Of a stretch of 64,000 nt of DNA, positions 12,401 through 23,324 are shown in pieces (within the stretch, counting starts at the first letter, position 1; each line of letters starts with the position of its first letter). Position numbers and translations under genes: made by a program. The notes under the pieces are model-generated. The model had not been told where the DNA came from. It saw only the letters and a list, made by a program, of their open reading frames with translations, and ran no database searches. The stretch is from Petrosia ficiformis (Eukaryota > Porifera > Demospongiae > Haplosclerida > Petrosiidae), in contig OX345636.1 of the NCBI GenBank assembly GCA_947044365.1, forward strand, positions 13,473,309 through 13,537,308, in the 5' to 3' direction.

Positions 12401-13284
12401 ACATACACTACATGTACATGTACATACACTACATGTACACTGTACTAACATTTATTGCGAATACTATAATTTTTATTATTGATTTAGAACAAAATGGTGG
12501 AAGGTCTAGCTAAGGATCCTTCAGCTCGTCTCTTAAAACATGTTGTCAGATGTTATCTTAGACTTACTGACCATCATAGGTAAGTCTAACTCATCACTAT
12601 ACACCTCCTTCACTTCATTCCTTTCCTAGTATTCTCCTTCTTTACCTAATGACTCTCAAACATTAATGTGTGCACTCAAGACACATACATGTACATTTTG
12701 TATATGTACATGTGCCTTATACTATAACCAATTTATACAGTCAAAAGGTTAAATTTCCAAATGTACACTTAATAGTTAATAATTATTTTTTTACTATACC
12801 CAGCACTTCAACTCAGATTCACTTAAGATAGTCTACTAAATGTCATACAAACACTTGAAACTACTTGTATATGTATACTGTATAATTACAATGTATGTAT
12901 ATATACAGCTAACCAATCCAATATGTAAGAGATTACAATTGATGAGCAAATAATTTTCACTCCTTCCTACTAACCTGTGATCTTGTACATGTGTCTATGC
13001 TTTTTAAGGTCTCTTGATTGCTAATAATTTTAGAATTTATGGAGCTATGCACATCTCAAAGTATACTGTATACACAATTAAATAGGTAGAAAGTTTATTG
13101 TTTTTGTTTTATTTTTAGGGCACGTGAAGCTCTAGTACGTATCTTTCCTGAACAACTAAAAGATGTAACCTTTCTCTCGTGTCTCAAAGATGACTCAACA
13201 ACAAAGAAATGGCTGGCACAGTTGTTACAAAACCTTGATATGGAGATGCCATTTAATGTCAGCGACTTAATGAATTCAACATAA
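6477..13284 (+). CDS. CNOT9: CNOT9 (RCD1/RQCD1), CCR4-NOT complex subunit, intact copy
   Basis: CNOT9 is the armadillo-repeat subunit of the CCR4-NOT deadenylase and docks NOT1 and translational repressors. Nine exons join in phase: 6477-6503, 6561-6739, 6957-7009, 7474-7541, 8406-8493, 9725-9831, 11323-11517, 12488-12579 and 13119-13284, giving 324 residues (the family is about 300). Exon 1 encodes MAINFGNQT and ends ACT|GTAAGA; the frame is closed by a TAG just before exon 2, so this start is preferred. Diagnostic blocks are [83 protein letters not shown] and [15 protein letters not shown]. The N-terminal 50 residues and the last 10 diverge from other animals. Introns are rich in TACATG minisatellites. 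The 5' part of exon 6 is preceded by two partial tandem copies (9540-9687). The gene converges on the ROCO gene. Confidence 0.92.
7690..7790 (+). repeat. TTAGTTAACTAA repeat, inverted partner at 10900-11230
   Basis: A block with TTTTTAGTTAACTAACTAAAAG and TTGGCCAAT words recurs in reverse complement near 11080-11225, and a third related block lies at 53520-53745. It probably represents a small non-autonomous element with TTTAGTTAGTTAACTAAA palindromes. Confidence 0.45.
7941..8055. repeat. 58-bp tandem duplication with palindromic core
   Basis: Two copies of a 58-base unit sit in a CNOT9 intron. The join between them forms a near-perfect palindrome around ACATGTACATGTACATGT, flanked by TATACAAC and GTTGTATA. 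Confidence 0.75.
8178..8405 (+). repeat. Minisatellite abutting the CNOT9 exon 5 acceptor, copy 1
   Basis: About five units of 44-49 bases, each TACATGTACATATTGATTACACTGTAC followed by TTTCCT(C)ATACTAC, run directly into the exon at 8406. The last, variant unit ends TTGATTACATTGTCCATTCCTTAG and is the real 3' splice site. The array looks like an amplification of the branch-point and pyrimidine-tract region. The same array has nine units at 28024-28440. Confidence 0.8.
8767..8803 (+). repeat. Short interspersed motif, inverted copy at 27220-27256
   Basis: An ACGAGTGCCGTCGGGATGGG...CTTCGCCTATG segment is the reverse complement, with a few changes, of the sequence lying exactly at the left edge of segmental copy 2. 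It is absent from the equivalent place in copy 2, so it is probably an element end rather than part of the duplication. Confidence 0.5.
8918..9071. mobile_element. MITE with TATAGTGAAACTCC ends
   Basis: The element begins ATAGTGAAACTCCTTTATTGAG and ends with the inverted form near AGGAGTTTCACTAT, with GGACACC blocks inside. This is the layout of a non-autonomous Tc1/mariner-type element. The copy at 28836-29016 was duplicated with the block. Confidence 0.65.
9540..9764 (+). repeat. Tandem triplication of an acceptor plus partial exon in CNOT9
   Basis: Three consecutive units of 73, 75 and 77 bases each hold TAATTACACAT, a short TACATG stretch, the acceptor ATACTATAG and the first about 40 bases of the exon that encodes [14 protein letters not shown]. 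Only the third continues into the full exon (9725-9831). The first two run into an in-frame TAA and have no donor, so they are decoy acceptors. Confidence 0.85.
12361..12440 (+). repeat. TACATGTACATGTACATACAC tandem repeat
   Basis: Three to four 21-base units lie just upstream of CNOT9 exon 8. The equivalent place in copy 2 (32458-32490) has only about one unit. Confidence 0.75.
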
Positions 13285-15340
13285 TAATTAATAGTATAAT
13301 GAATGTTTATAAATACCATCACTTGTAATGATACTCATGTACATTATTATACATGTTTGTTCAATTAATGAGTCACATCATGGTTTGGTCAGGGTCCAAT
13401 ATCAATGAAAAAGTAATACTGCATACTAGTTTAGCTAGTATTCAATATTAAACTACATTTACATGTACATCATTGCCTCTAGCTACACAGATATTTCTAA
13501 ATTATTGCAATGATTACAAATTACACTAAAAGTATGGAAAGTGCATGTGCTCTGACTAAACACATGGAAGTGTCATTCAGTAGTTCACCATCTAGTAAAG
13601 CGTCTAGTAGTGAGTCTACAGCTAGTGGTGTAAAATGTGTTACAGTTAGTGATACTGATGTAAGTGTACCTGCCAGAAAGAAGACTAAACATTTAACTAA
13701 ATTGACTAGGACCAGCTGGATAAGTGAACTGGTGCATATTTTATTCAAAATACAGAAAATTTCATAAAAATACTGAAGATTATACTGAAATGAGTTGGAG
13801 GCACTGAGTACATGCATTACTTGTGAAAGTGATAGCCTAGAAACAAGATGAGCTGTGTTTCCATGCATTTTGTTTGCTACCAGAAGTCTTCTTCTTGTGA
13901 GCTAGTTAGTAACAGGAGGGTCATTATTATTATACTTTATATTAACATCTAATCATAACCACCTGTAACCTGGAGTGCACTCGTAACTCCTGAATTCTGC
14001 AGTCAAAAAAGAAAATCTTGACTAATGCCTATATTTAATTGAGGCCAATGTTAATTTAGTTGCTACATTGTTTCTCGCATTTTTCTTACGTAATTGTTTC
14101 TTGATACAGTCAGCCTGACCATCTCAGAAAGATGAATAGATTAGATAAACGGATCAATAGTCCATATGACCTGAACTACATTTCATTGATGAATCATATT
14201 TACCACTTGAGTCATAATTAAGATCAATAGTCATATGACCAGAACTACACATGATTCCAGTGCTGAAATATAACTAAGTGCAACAGTCGTATGACCAGAA
14301 CTATCATGCCGAGTCATAATTGTACTGGATTCCAGTGCCACGTCATTTATACATAGCCAAATAAAATATGGTTTGTACTGTCTCATATTATTAACTGTAT
14401 AGTATGACATTCTCTTTGCAGCAAAGATGCTAAGTCTTATAAAGATTAAAGAGCTGAAAGTTAGTTATTAAATGTTCCCACAGATCCATCACCTGGTCTG
14501 AAGGGCATATAGTATCCATGATAAAATAATTGATAGCGGGTATAGCCCAGGATTTCTTAAAGTTGTTCTATTTCCATAACACGTACTGGCCAAGGTGTAT
14601 GTATTGTTGAAAGAATGCATTCCTTTTCATATGGGATTTATACTATATTATAGATCTGTTAAACCATCTAACATCAAAGGGAATTTAGAATTAAAGTTTA
14701 TAAATACTTAGAATACCTGCCTACAGTCTCAAGTGTTTACTGTAGATAATTAAAGTGGACTATGTTTTTAGTCTCTGCATGCATGACTTGTAAATATATA
14801 TTTTGTATAAGGTTTAAATTTGTATAGTGGAAACCACAAACAATTCTCAAGACAACCTAAATTTTGTGCAGTGTCTTCACAAATTTGGCTGATCCGACTA
14901 TGAATACGATTAAAATCCATGACTCACTATGAATGGGTATATAATTTTAGTCCAAAGAAATGATGAACTGTCTACAACTTCCACAGGATACTATAGTAAT
15001 TGCATACGCACAATCCCTTCTTCCAAAATTACTGATGTTCATACATGTATTTATATTGCCGCAATTGGCTGTCTAGTATTATTCAAAATCAGAATAAGAA
15101 ACAAAAATAAAACAAGGAATATGTTATAAGTTAATTATTATTATTATTTTTGTCCATAATTAATTTTTGGGATATGAACAAAAATGCAATTTAATTATAT
15201 GGGGTTTAAAATTAAATATTCAGAATGCAGTCATTATAATTAAAACTTTGACAAAAAAGCAGTATTCAGATATTATGTAAAGGGTTTTCATGGTGTGTTT
15301 TCTGTATTGATTCTTGAAAATAACGTTTCAGACCAAAGGC
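13285..15340. other. Interval between convergent CNOT9 and ROCO genes
   Basis: The interval holds both 3' untranslated regions. An ATG-initiated, Ser-rich frame of 85 codons (13510-13767) is identical in copy 2, but so is nearly everything else here, so it is weak evidence for a gene. Three imperfect repeats of a CAATAGTCATATGACCAGAA word occur at about 14151, 14222 and 14280. From about 13.0 to 14.9 kb the two duplicates differ at only a handful of bases. Confidence 0.5.
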
Positions 15341-15346
15341 CTGCTA

Positions 15347-18300
15347 TCAGTTTGAATGATATTTAGCAATCCGTTCAGCAACTTCCATCTTGTTAATTAA
15401 GGGACTCTTCAGAGCTTCTACAAGAGAGGACCAAGATGCTACTCCTGTATCCAACCATTTTAATAGCATCTTGCGTCGACGATCAGTCTCATCATAACCA
15501 TCACATCTAATCCTGTCTAACAGATGATCAGGTAAACCTAGTTCAAGGCCCAGAATATACCAGTCAGTAACTTCAACAGTGGCTTCTAATACTGGTAGAA
15601 GATCATCCACTGTAAAATAAATATTAATGAATAATATTTGTATGATGTACCATAGACGTAAGTTTTAATAACAAGAGAACAGACTCATTACCTGTTAAAG
15701 GTTTATCATCTACTAATATATCAGTAACTGTTGACTGATCTGTGGAATTAATAACATATCCATGACAACATGTAATGAATTCATTATAATGATGTGTTTA
15801 TCACATTGTGAGGTATATTAGGCTATGAATATTAATAACAGCTGGCTTTAAGCTTTCTGCCGCCACTAGCTCCACTTATTTCATTATGACTGAAGTTTTC
15901 TACATATGTACTTAATTTTTTTACATTTCTTTTAAACTGTACTCTTGCTTCTTGGTAGAACTTGGACGTACAGTAAGTTGTAATACACACACACACGCAC
16001 ACACACACATACATACACACGCACACATATAATATAGTCAAGTATTTTCTGCAATTATTTTCTTGTCAATAATCATTCTTGTTTCCCATTCACACTTGTG
16101 GCGAGGGTTCTGCACTGTGAGTGCATTCCTTATTTTAATAAATTAACTGCTATGGAATGTAATTATAGGGATTGCCATAAAATTAATAATAGTATATTAA
16201 AACATGATGTGTGTATACTGTATAGTAATTTCATTAAAAACTCACCTAACTCTTTTAACATGATTTCAGCTATTTTATTTAGAGCGGCATTATGTTGTTT
16301 CTTTAGTACCTCACAGAACCTCTTTAATATCTCCGGTGTATTGGATTGTTCAAGTGATCTCTGAATTTCATTTAGTAACATGCTGGCTCTTCCATAACGA
16401 GTAAGACTCTTATTAGTAATGACATCATCTTTGACGGAGTACGGTATTAAATCAACTGATGAAAGATCATTAGGTAATCTTTCTGTGTCTGCATCTGATA
16501 TCACACCCAACACTTCAGGCATATGTCTCTTGTATATACTCAACGGAGAGGACTCTATAGCAAACAGCAAAAAGAATATTTAATTACCTTCATATATGTA
16601 CAGTAAAAGTGCCTTTATATTTTTTTATGGCCCGTAGGGCCATCCCTATAATTACTTTCAATGGGGTTTAATGTACATGTATATACAGTATACATGTATA
16701 TACATTTTGGGGGGCTCGATCAATCAATGGGCATGGCTTGTATTAGAACACGCGCTAAAGGTTTACAGACCAGTAGAAAGAAAGCTGCTTGTAGCTTACG
16801 TAGAAACTGGAACTAATAGCTGGCTATTCTTCCTGAAATATATTCCTAAAGTTCTACAAGGTCCTTTAAAAGGTAAATAGAGTAGACAATCAAAATAATA
16901 GGCAGTTGTGTTTCAGGCATAATAAAATCAGCCACGATTACTGAATGCTGGGCACCAGAAAGCATGTACTCTTCTGTTACTATAAGACTCATGCAAAGGG
17001 CAGGGCACTTTAGCCAACAAAAATCCAAATGCAAAGAGACATGTGTGTCTATGGGTGTGGAGAAGGCATTATATTTAATTAATTAATTAATTGCCTTTAC
17101 CTTTAAAAATTCTGTAAAGAGTACCGATAGGATATTATACTAAATACTGTACAGTAATCTCATAATTAGGACTTGATGATTTTATATATAACATAGTGCA
17201 TAGTCTTATATCATAAGGTTAATACATGATTATATTGTAACTCAATAATGAAGCGTTGGATTGAATTCAACACACACAAAAAAGAACAGGACATGTACAT
17301 GTACATGAAAATAATTATATAGTAACGGCAAAAAGATTTTGGTCATTTCCAAACTAAAGTTATTTTCTGAGGACAAGGGAGGCACAAATGCAGTATATTA
17401 TTAGGTTAAAATAATTATAAATGTCCCAGTAATGATATAACTCACCTGTATTGCAGATAGGTAAGGTTTGTTTTGTAGTTATATCTCTTTGTGTCAGTCC
17501 TGCCAAAATCTATTTGCCAAGAAACAAATAACAACTAATTTAAAAAGCAGTACAAGTATATATATACTCACTATTGGTGAAGTTCCTGGTCTTGCTAGTA
17601 TACTGAATGTATTTAGATGATTTCTGAGAGACAAATATGTCACCATTTGGGGTGGCGCAAATGAAACCATAGAACCAAACATTTTGTTGAGTTCTGATAA
17701 TATTGAAATTGGAACACGATGCTCTGCTAACCCTTCATTAAAGAGACTAGATATAAGATGTGATACAGCTGGCTGAGATGTAATCACTTGATAAGGATCT
17801 CCAAGTAGTAGCGCATTCGTTTTTATTCTTTCCTCTTCATTATTACTCAACCTGTTAGGTGTGATGTCAGCTACAACATATGGTCTTCCTAGTACACACG
17901 CTTTGGCCACATTTTGTATTGGATAAACTGTTAACTGTGATAGATTACACTTTCGCAGCTTCAACAACTGATTTGGTGACACTAAGCACTCTTTGACATC
18001 TACAGTAGAACATATTTCTTGTTGAATGGAAATAATTGTTTGTATGAGAGTGCTACGTAGCTTTAGATGTGCCACATGAGTTTCTTTTTCGTAAGATACC
18101 AAGAGCAGTACGCATCGATTGAGCTCACTAACCTCCACCAAAACTTCAATGGCTTCTTCATCCAACCAATATATCCCATTTTTCCACACACTACATTGAC
18201 GTGCTAGACCACCTATGTGATCATCTCTGACAATAGAGCCAATGTCAGATCGTGGAAGGCAAAACGTATAGGCTAATCGCAGTAACAAAACGCGAAGAAA

Positions 18301-21300
18301 ATGCGTTGTCAGAAACTGGTACTGATCGGGACACCACAAGCACCAACTAATACCATTGGTAATGGAAATGTCTAGCGGTGGTTCGGTATTCACTAGCGAA
18401 GGAAAGAAAAGAAAGGCATCGTCCGAAGAGAGAGGTTGAAGTGAACTAAAATCTGAAGAGAGAGGTTGAAGTAACGAACCTGGAGGTGAAACATAGTATT
18501 CTATGCCTCTATTTGACGGTGAGATGGAGTACACTTTTGCCTCTGGATTGGAATTTTCAATGTCTAGTGGAGGAGACATTTTACTCTCTTTGAATGTATT
18601 GGATATTTCCGAGGTAGAACTTCTCTTCGTCTTAGATATTTGCTGTAATGACTGAATGTCGAGGCTAGTGTAAATGCAGCTCATTGTTAGCCTATCAATT
18701 TTGTGACAAAATTCCAAACTTGTTAACAAGGAAAGTAACGTATTTTTATCCAAATCTGGAAATTCCTTAGCAATAGTGGACACTGGTATGACACCAGTGC
18801 TGTTAGATAAGTGTTGATGCTCTTGGAGAAATGTGGTGGAAAATAGTCTGTTACAAACTGCTTTTGGAAGAGCTTCTATACTCACTGCTACCCAACTTGA
18901 AGGGAAGTGAGAATCATTTTTTTGAAAGTAAATAAGTCCTCTTTGTTTAAGATGTATTAAGAGCGTTTCCATGTCAAACTCATTAGAGTAAAGAAGATTC
19001 GAATATATTTCATCAGCAGATAACATGTCAGTCAAATCACTGACAGTGACTGCGATCTTCTTAACTTTTGTGATTAGAAACGAGTAAAATATATTACAAT
19101 AAAAGTTCACTGCCTTAGACTTATTCTGCTCTTTAAAACAAAAAGACAATTTAAGCACTAGCATATTCACCATCTCTTTGGAATACTTCAAGCAATTCAA
19201 AGGTACACACCCTGTATAACCTATGTCTTGTAAACATGTACGTGCTATATACGCAACAGCTTGTATTTTTAGTGACAAATTAGATGATGGTTTGATTTTA
19301 TCGCAGTGGCTACAAATTAAAATTACACGCAACTTTGATAAAGATTCTTTTGATAGTTTAGTGCATGCATTTCAAACAAAAGTAGACCAGTAATACAGCT
19401 GCTTTTCAATGACAATTTCATCATGAGTGATATTAACCAAGATAAGAAAAACTGGCGAAGACGTTTGCAGGAGGTTTCTAAGAACAGCTGCATGGCTGTC
19501 ATGATATTCAAAAGGCCCTGCTAACTCATAAAAAAGGATCTTTCCTATTTCTTTGATTTCACAACGAGTGGGAAGAATGCCAGCAGAACGAGCAGATGCT
19601 GCAGCGTATGTTATGGACGGGTGCCAATTTGAAGAAAATACTTTGCGAAGAAATGATTTTTTTGGTTCAATCAACATTTTTACGAGTGAACTTTTTCCTG
19701 AGCTTGTTTCTCCACAGATAAATGCACTATGATACATAAATGTATCAAAAACCCCTGCATCGCTTACTTCATCACATTCAAGATCAATAGCAAAGTTAGG
19801 TACTGTAGGAGATTCAGAAAATGTAGAAAGGACATGGGGTAGCAGTCGAGTCTGCTCATTGTAAGCAGTAAATAGGCTAGAAATGTCTATATGGTGTGAT
19901 GATACACAAATTTTCTCAAGTTTACTGAATGCCTCATCAACACACCATTTACTCATTCGCCCACTATACAGTAGTTCATAAATTACATTATATAAACCAG
20001 TTCTACAAGCTATAAGCAAAGGAGTATCACCTGCATTATTAAGACACATAGGGTCAACTGTTGGTAATGACAACAAAAGTTTAACTACATCTCCATCATA
20101 CGCCAAGTGGAGTGGAGTATTCCCATCTGTGTTTTTTGATGTTGGATCTACATTACAAATATTCACTAGGTATTTCACCACCTCATATTGGTCACGCATG
20201 CAAGCACTGTGTAATGGTGTGTTACCATACTTGTTTCTGCATGTTATATCAACTGCATTGCTGCATAATAGAGCTTTTAAAATATCAGTGTTGCAAACTA
20301 CATGAAGAGGGGTGTTGCCTTCACTGTCGCTAGACATGACCCATATATTTTTCTGTGATAATAGGCACTTGACTATTTCGAGGTAACCACATCTACAAGC
20401 TGTATGTAATGGTGTATCTTTAGTATATAATATACTTCCATCTTTGCTATTTGGGTTGGCTTGTGTAACAGACAGTATGCGTTTTACAGCATCAACATCA
20501 CCTATTCTGCAAAAACCATGTAAGAGCATTGTACTTTGTTCTTCGACTGGCTCGCAACCTTGATGATTAAAAAGATAAGCGGCTGTCTTCCAGCTTGATT
20601 TTTCACAGCATAATTGAAGAGGTGATTTATCCTGTTCATTCATAACCGAAACACTGACATTTTTGTGCAACAATAGCTTACCTACTATATCAACACGATC
20701 AATGCTACAAGCAGAAAATAGTGCACTACGTCCAATTTTATTCTTAATGGTGTCATCCAATCCTTCTGAGTTTAGAAACAATTCAAAACAATCCTTTTTC
20801 AAGGCATTATCTATTGGTGATTTACCAGCATTGTTCATTATTGTTAAAATGCTAGTGTTAACTATGACACTCGGAAGTGGATACGTTAATAAGCACTTTA
20901 TCATTTCTAGGTTGCTTTGAGCAATGGCTATGTGTAATATTGTATCGCCATTGCAATTTTGAATCGCAGGATCGGGCAGTGGATACATTAATAGGTATTT
21001 TACTACTTCAAGGTTGCTTTGAGTAACGGCTATGTGTAATACTGTATCACCATTGGAATTTTGAATCGCAGGATCGGGCAGTGGATACGTTAATAGGTAT
21101 TTTACTACTTCAAGGTTGCTTCGAGTAGCGGCTATGTGTAATACTGTATCACCATTGCAATTTTGACTCGCAGGATCGGGCAGTAGATATGGTAGTAAGT
21201 ATTTTACTACTTCATGGTTGCTTTGAGTAACAGCTAAATGTAATAATGTATTACCATTTATGTTAGTAGTACATGTATTTACCTTAACTTCAGATAACAG

Positions 21301-21738
21301 GTAGATTAAAGCCTCCAACTGACCATGAATAACAGCAAAATGTAGAGGTGTCTTGTGGAAGGCTGTAGATGCTTTAACTTCAGCATTACAATCATGCTTT
21401 GAAATAAGACATTTCATAGCATCAATAGCACCGTACTTGGCTGCATAGTGAAGAGGGGTCAGGTCAAACAGATCTCCCATTAATGGGTCACAGTTATACT
21501 TTCTAATCAATTCATCACATAGTTCTGCCCAATTATTCTTAGCGGCTAGGTGAAGTAAACTAGCTCTTGAAGTCCCAAATGTAGTAAATAGATTTCGAGG
21601 ATTATTTGCTTGTAATAAAAAATTAGTGGCCCCTTGGTGGTCTCTATGTTCAAAAGCTTTCACACATTCAGACTCTTGAGAAGTATTCGGCTCAGAAAAT
21701 CTATCAAACTCATCGTATAGTTGTTTTGAAAATGACAT
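15347..21738 (-). pseudogene. ROCO-family ANK-ROC-COR-CARD-like-death gene, copy 1 with nonsense codon
   Basis: Same gene as at 35768-43228, with exons 17572-21738, 17446-17509, 16246-16554, 15692-15739 and 15347-15609, all in matching phase (1617 codons). Ankyrin repeats occupy residues about 55-600. The P-loop GETSSGKS is at 676-683. Codon 789 (19374-19372) is TGA where copy 2 has CGA (Arg), a C-to-T change at a CpG. The rest of the frame stays open: the ROC motif SHCD at 810-813, COR, a CARD-like exon (SSVDLIPYSVKDDV, RASMLLNEIQRSL) and a death domain (LGLPDHLLDRIRCDGYD, KMLLKWL). As written, the product would stop inside ROC. The ankyrin array has only four units of the type amplified in copy 2. 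The 5' flank is unlike copy 2 and begins with an element terminus. Recent pseudogene, allelic variant or sequencing error cannot be separated here. Confidence 0.8.
16622..17040 (+). repeat. Interspersed repeat R1, subfamily a, in ROCO copy 1 intron
   Basis: Starts GGCCATCCCTATAATTACTTTC, then GGGGGCTCGATCAATCAATG, GCTGCTTGTAGCTTACGTAG, GTTCTACAAGGTCCTTTAAA and TTCAGGCATAATAAAATCAG. The partner at 37047-37570 was duplicated with the block; a further copy is at 54222-54590 and an inverted piece is at 48868-48995. Confidence 0.65.
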
Positions 21739-21742
21739 GACA

Positions 21743-21890
21743 GCCCTTGAGTAGTCTGGCGAGCAGACCTTTCGCCTCCGGTTTTATATTGGGACGGGGC
21801 GGAGGAAAGGTCTGGAGACTTGACACGCTCTACAGGAATGTTGATAGAGCCAATGAGTTGCGAGTAGTCACATGACTCTAGCCACAAACA
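21743..21890. mobile_element. TAGTCTGGC element terminus next to ROCO copy 1 start
   Basis: TAGTCTGGC at 21752-21760 is followed by an internal hairpin: AGACCTTTCGCCTCC pairs with GGAGGAAAGGTCT about 25 bases later. The RecQ-like gene starts about 130 bases inside. The terminus lies ten bases from the edge of the segmental duplication, so the natural upstream region of ROCO copy 1 is missing or displaced. Confidence 0.6.
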
Positions 21891-21891
21891 C

Positions 21892-23288
21892 GAGTTACTA
21901 AAACGGCAAGAGGCAATCCAGGCGGCAGCCGAAGAGCTAGGTTACTCGAATTTACGAGTAAAACAGAAGGAGGGAATATTGCACTATCTACAAGGTAAAG
22001 ATGTGTTCGTTTCGCTCCCAACTGGTAGTGGCAAAAGCTTGTGCTACTACATATTGCCAGTCCATTCTCAGGCAGAAAACAAAAGTGACCCAAAGTGTAT
22101 TGTCATTGTTGTCAGTCCTCTGGTGGCGCTGATGAAAGACCAGGTTACATCATTAATGAGCAAAGGAGTGAAAGGTGCCCATGTTACTACATGTAGTTAA
22201 ATAATTGCAAATGTTGACAAAATACATGAAGGATATTATCAAGTAGTGCTCTTCAGTCCTGAAGCATTAGTCTGTGATGACTCCTGGTGAGATATGCTAC
22301 AAACACAGTGACCAGTTTACCAAGAAAATGTTATTGCTCTTGTTGTAGATGAAGCTCACTTAGTCAAAAAATGGTTAGACTTCTAGTTACTAATTGTAAA
22401 TAATTATATATAATGTAATTATATATTATGTAATAATAAGCATCACCATTTTATTTAACTTGTTTAGGGGTGAGTCCTTTCGTCGTGAATTTGTGAACTT
22501 AGGAGAAGTCTCCAGTTTATTCCCATCTGTTAACCTCATGGCGTTAACTGCAACTGCAACAAAAGAAACTCGTAAAGCCATCTCTAGATCACTAGGCTTC
22601 CAAAAACCAATTATTGTATCTCAGTCTCCTAACAATCCACATATGTTTCACAAGGTTAATTCTACAATAAACATAATTGAAGATGCATTTATACCACTAC
22701 TAGAGGAAATTCGTTGTAAGAGAACCACTATGGATAGAACTATTATATTTTGTCAATCGTATGATAGCTGCACATATTATATGTATCACTTCTTTAGAAG
22801 TAGACTCGGAAGAAAGATGTCAGAACCTCAAGGCTATTTGAATTATTGTGAATTGAGACTTGTGTACATGTTCACTGCTTGCACTCATCCAAATGTTAAA
22901 ATTATATTCCTTAAACAATCTCGAAATCCAACCAGTTGTTTGCGGGTAGTCATAGCTACCATTGCATTTGGGATGGGACTTGCATGATTGCCCAAATGTA
23001 CGACGTGTAATACACTGGGGATCTCCTCACAAGACATTGAGTCGTATATACAGGAAACAATTAAGGAATGGAAGAGATGGGTAGTCATCCACTGCTGAAC
23101 ATTTTTGTAGTGTACAGGATTCTATAAAATTCACAGATGACAAGATGAAAGATTATTGTAAACTGAAATCTGGACAATGTAGAAAACTCTACCTATTGTA
23201 GGAATTTGATCACATAGAAGACATTGTTAAAACTGTTGATTGTGAATGCTGTGACTTATGTGCTACAAAGTGTGTGTGTGAATTATGA
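21892..23288 (+). pseudogene. RecQ-like DNA helicase of a mobile element, decayed
   Basis: Superfamily 2 helicase motifs appear in order: Q-motif and motif I near 21960-22040 (LPTGSGKS), Ia VSPLVALMKDQV, II VDEAHL at 22345-22362, III ALTATAT, IV TIIFCQSYD, V VIATIAFGMGL, then VRRVIHWGSP and a RecQ zinc-binding end (CRKLYLL, VDCECCDLCATKC). An intron splits the DEAH block from GESFRREF (about 22375-22467), so the copy is not processed. Damage includes stop codons at about 22198, 22290 and 23200, a four-base insertion at about 22980 before DCPNVRR, and further frameshifts in motif VI (DIESYIQET). No ATG is in frame. It lacks the long extra domains of cellular BLM/WRN and lies tail to tail, about 40 bases away, with the DUF6589 gene. 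Confidence 0.8.
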
Positions 23289-23324
23289 TTTCCAGCAATA
23301 AGCAATAATAATTAATCATAATAA

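Larger units (their letters stand above)
6915..21742 (+). repeat. Tandem segmental duplication, copy 1
   Basis: This block (CNOT9 from intron 2 onward, plus the convergent ROCO gene) is repeated at 27256-43232 in the same orientation. The offset is 20438 around 13.1-13.9 kb and 21490 at the ROCO start codon. The left edge lies in CNOT9 intron 2 at a shared GGAATGGTA word; the right edge lies four bases beyond the ROCO ATG. Exons and the 13-15 kb interval are nearly identical, while introns differ by many indels. Confidence 0.9.

Noticed and set aside
13521..13868. 115-codon minus-strand frame, identical in both duplicates
   Set aside because: The whole region is nearly identical between copies, so identity gives no coding support, and the opposite strand is equally open.
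21892..23288. Cellular BLM/RecQ helicase gene
   Set aside because: Short form, multiple stops and frameshifts, element-type terminus, and further partial copies at 60.0 and 61.4 kb indicate a mobile-element gene.
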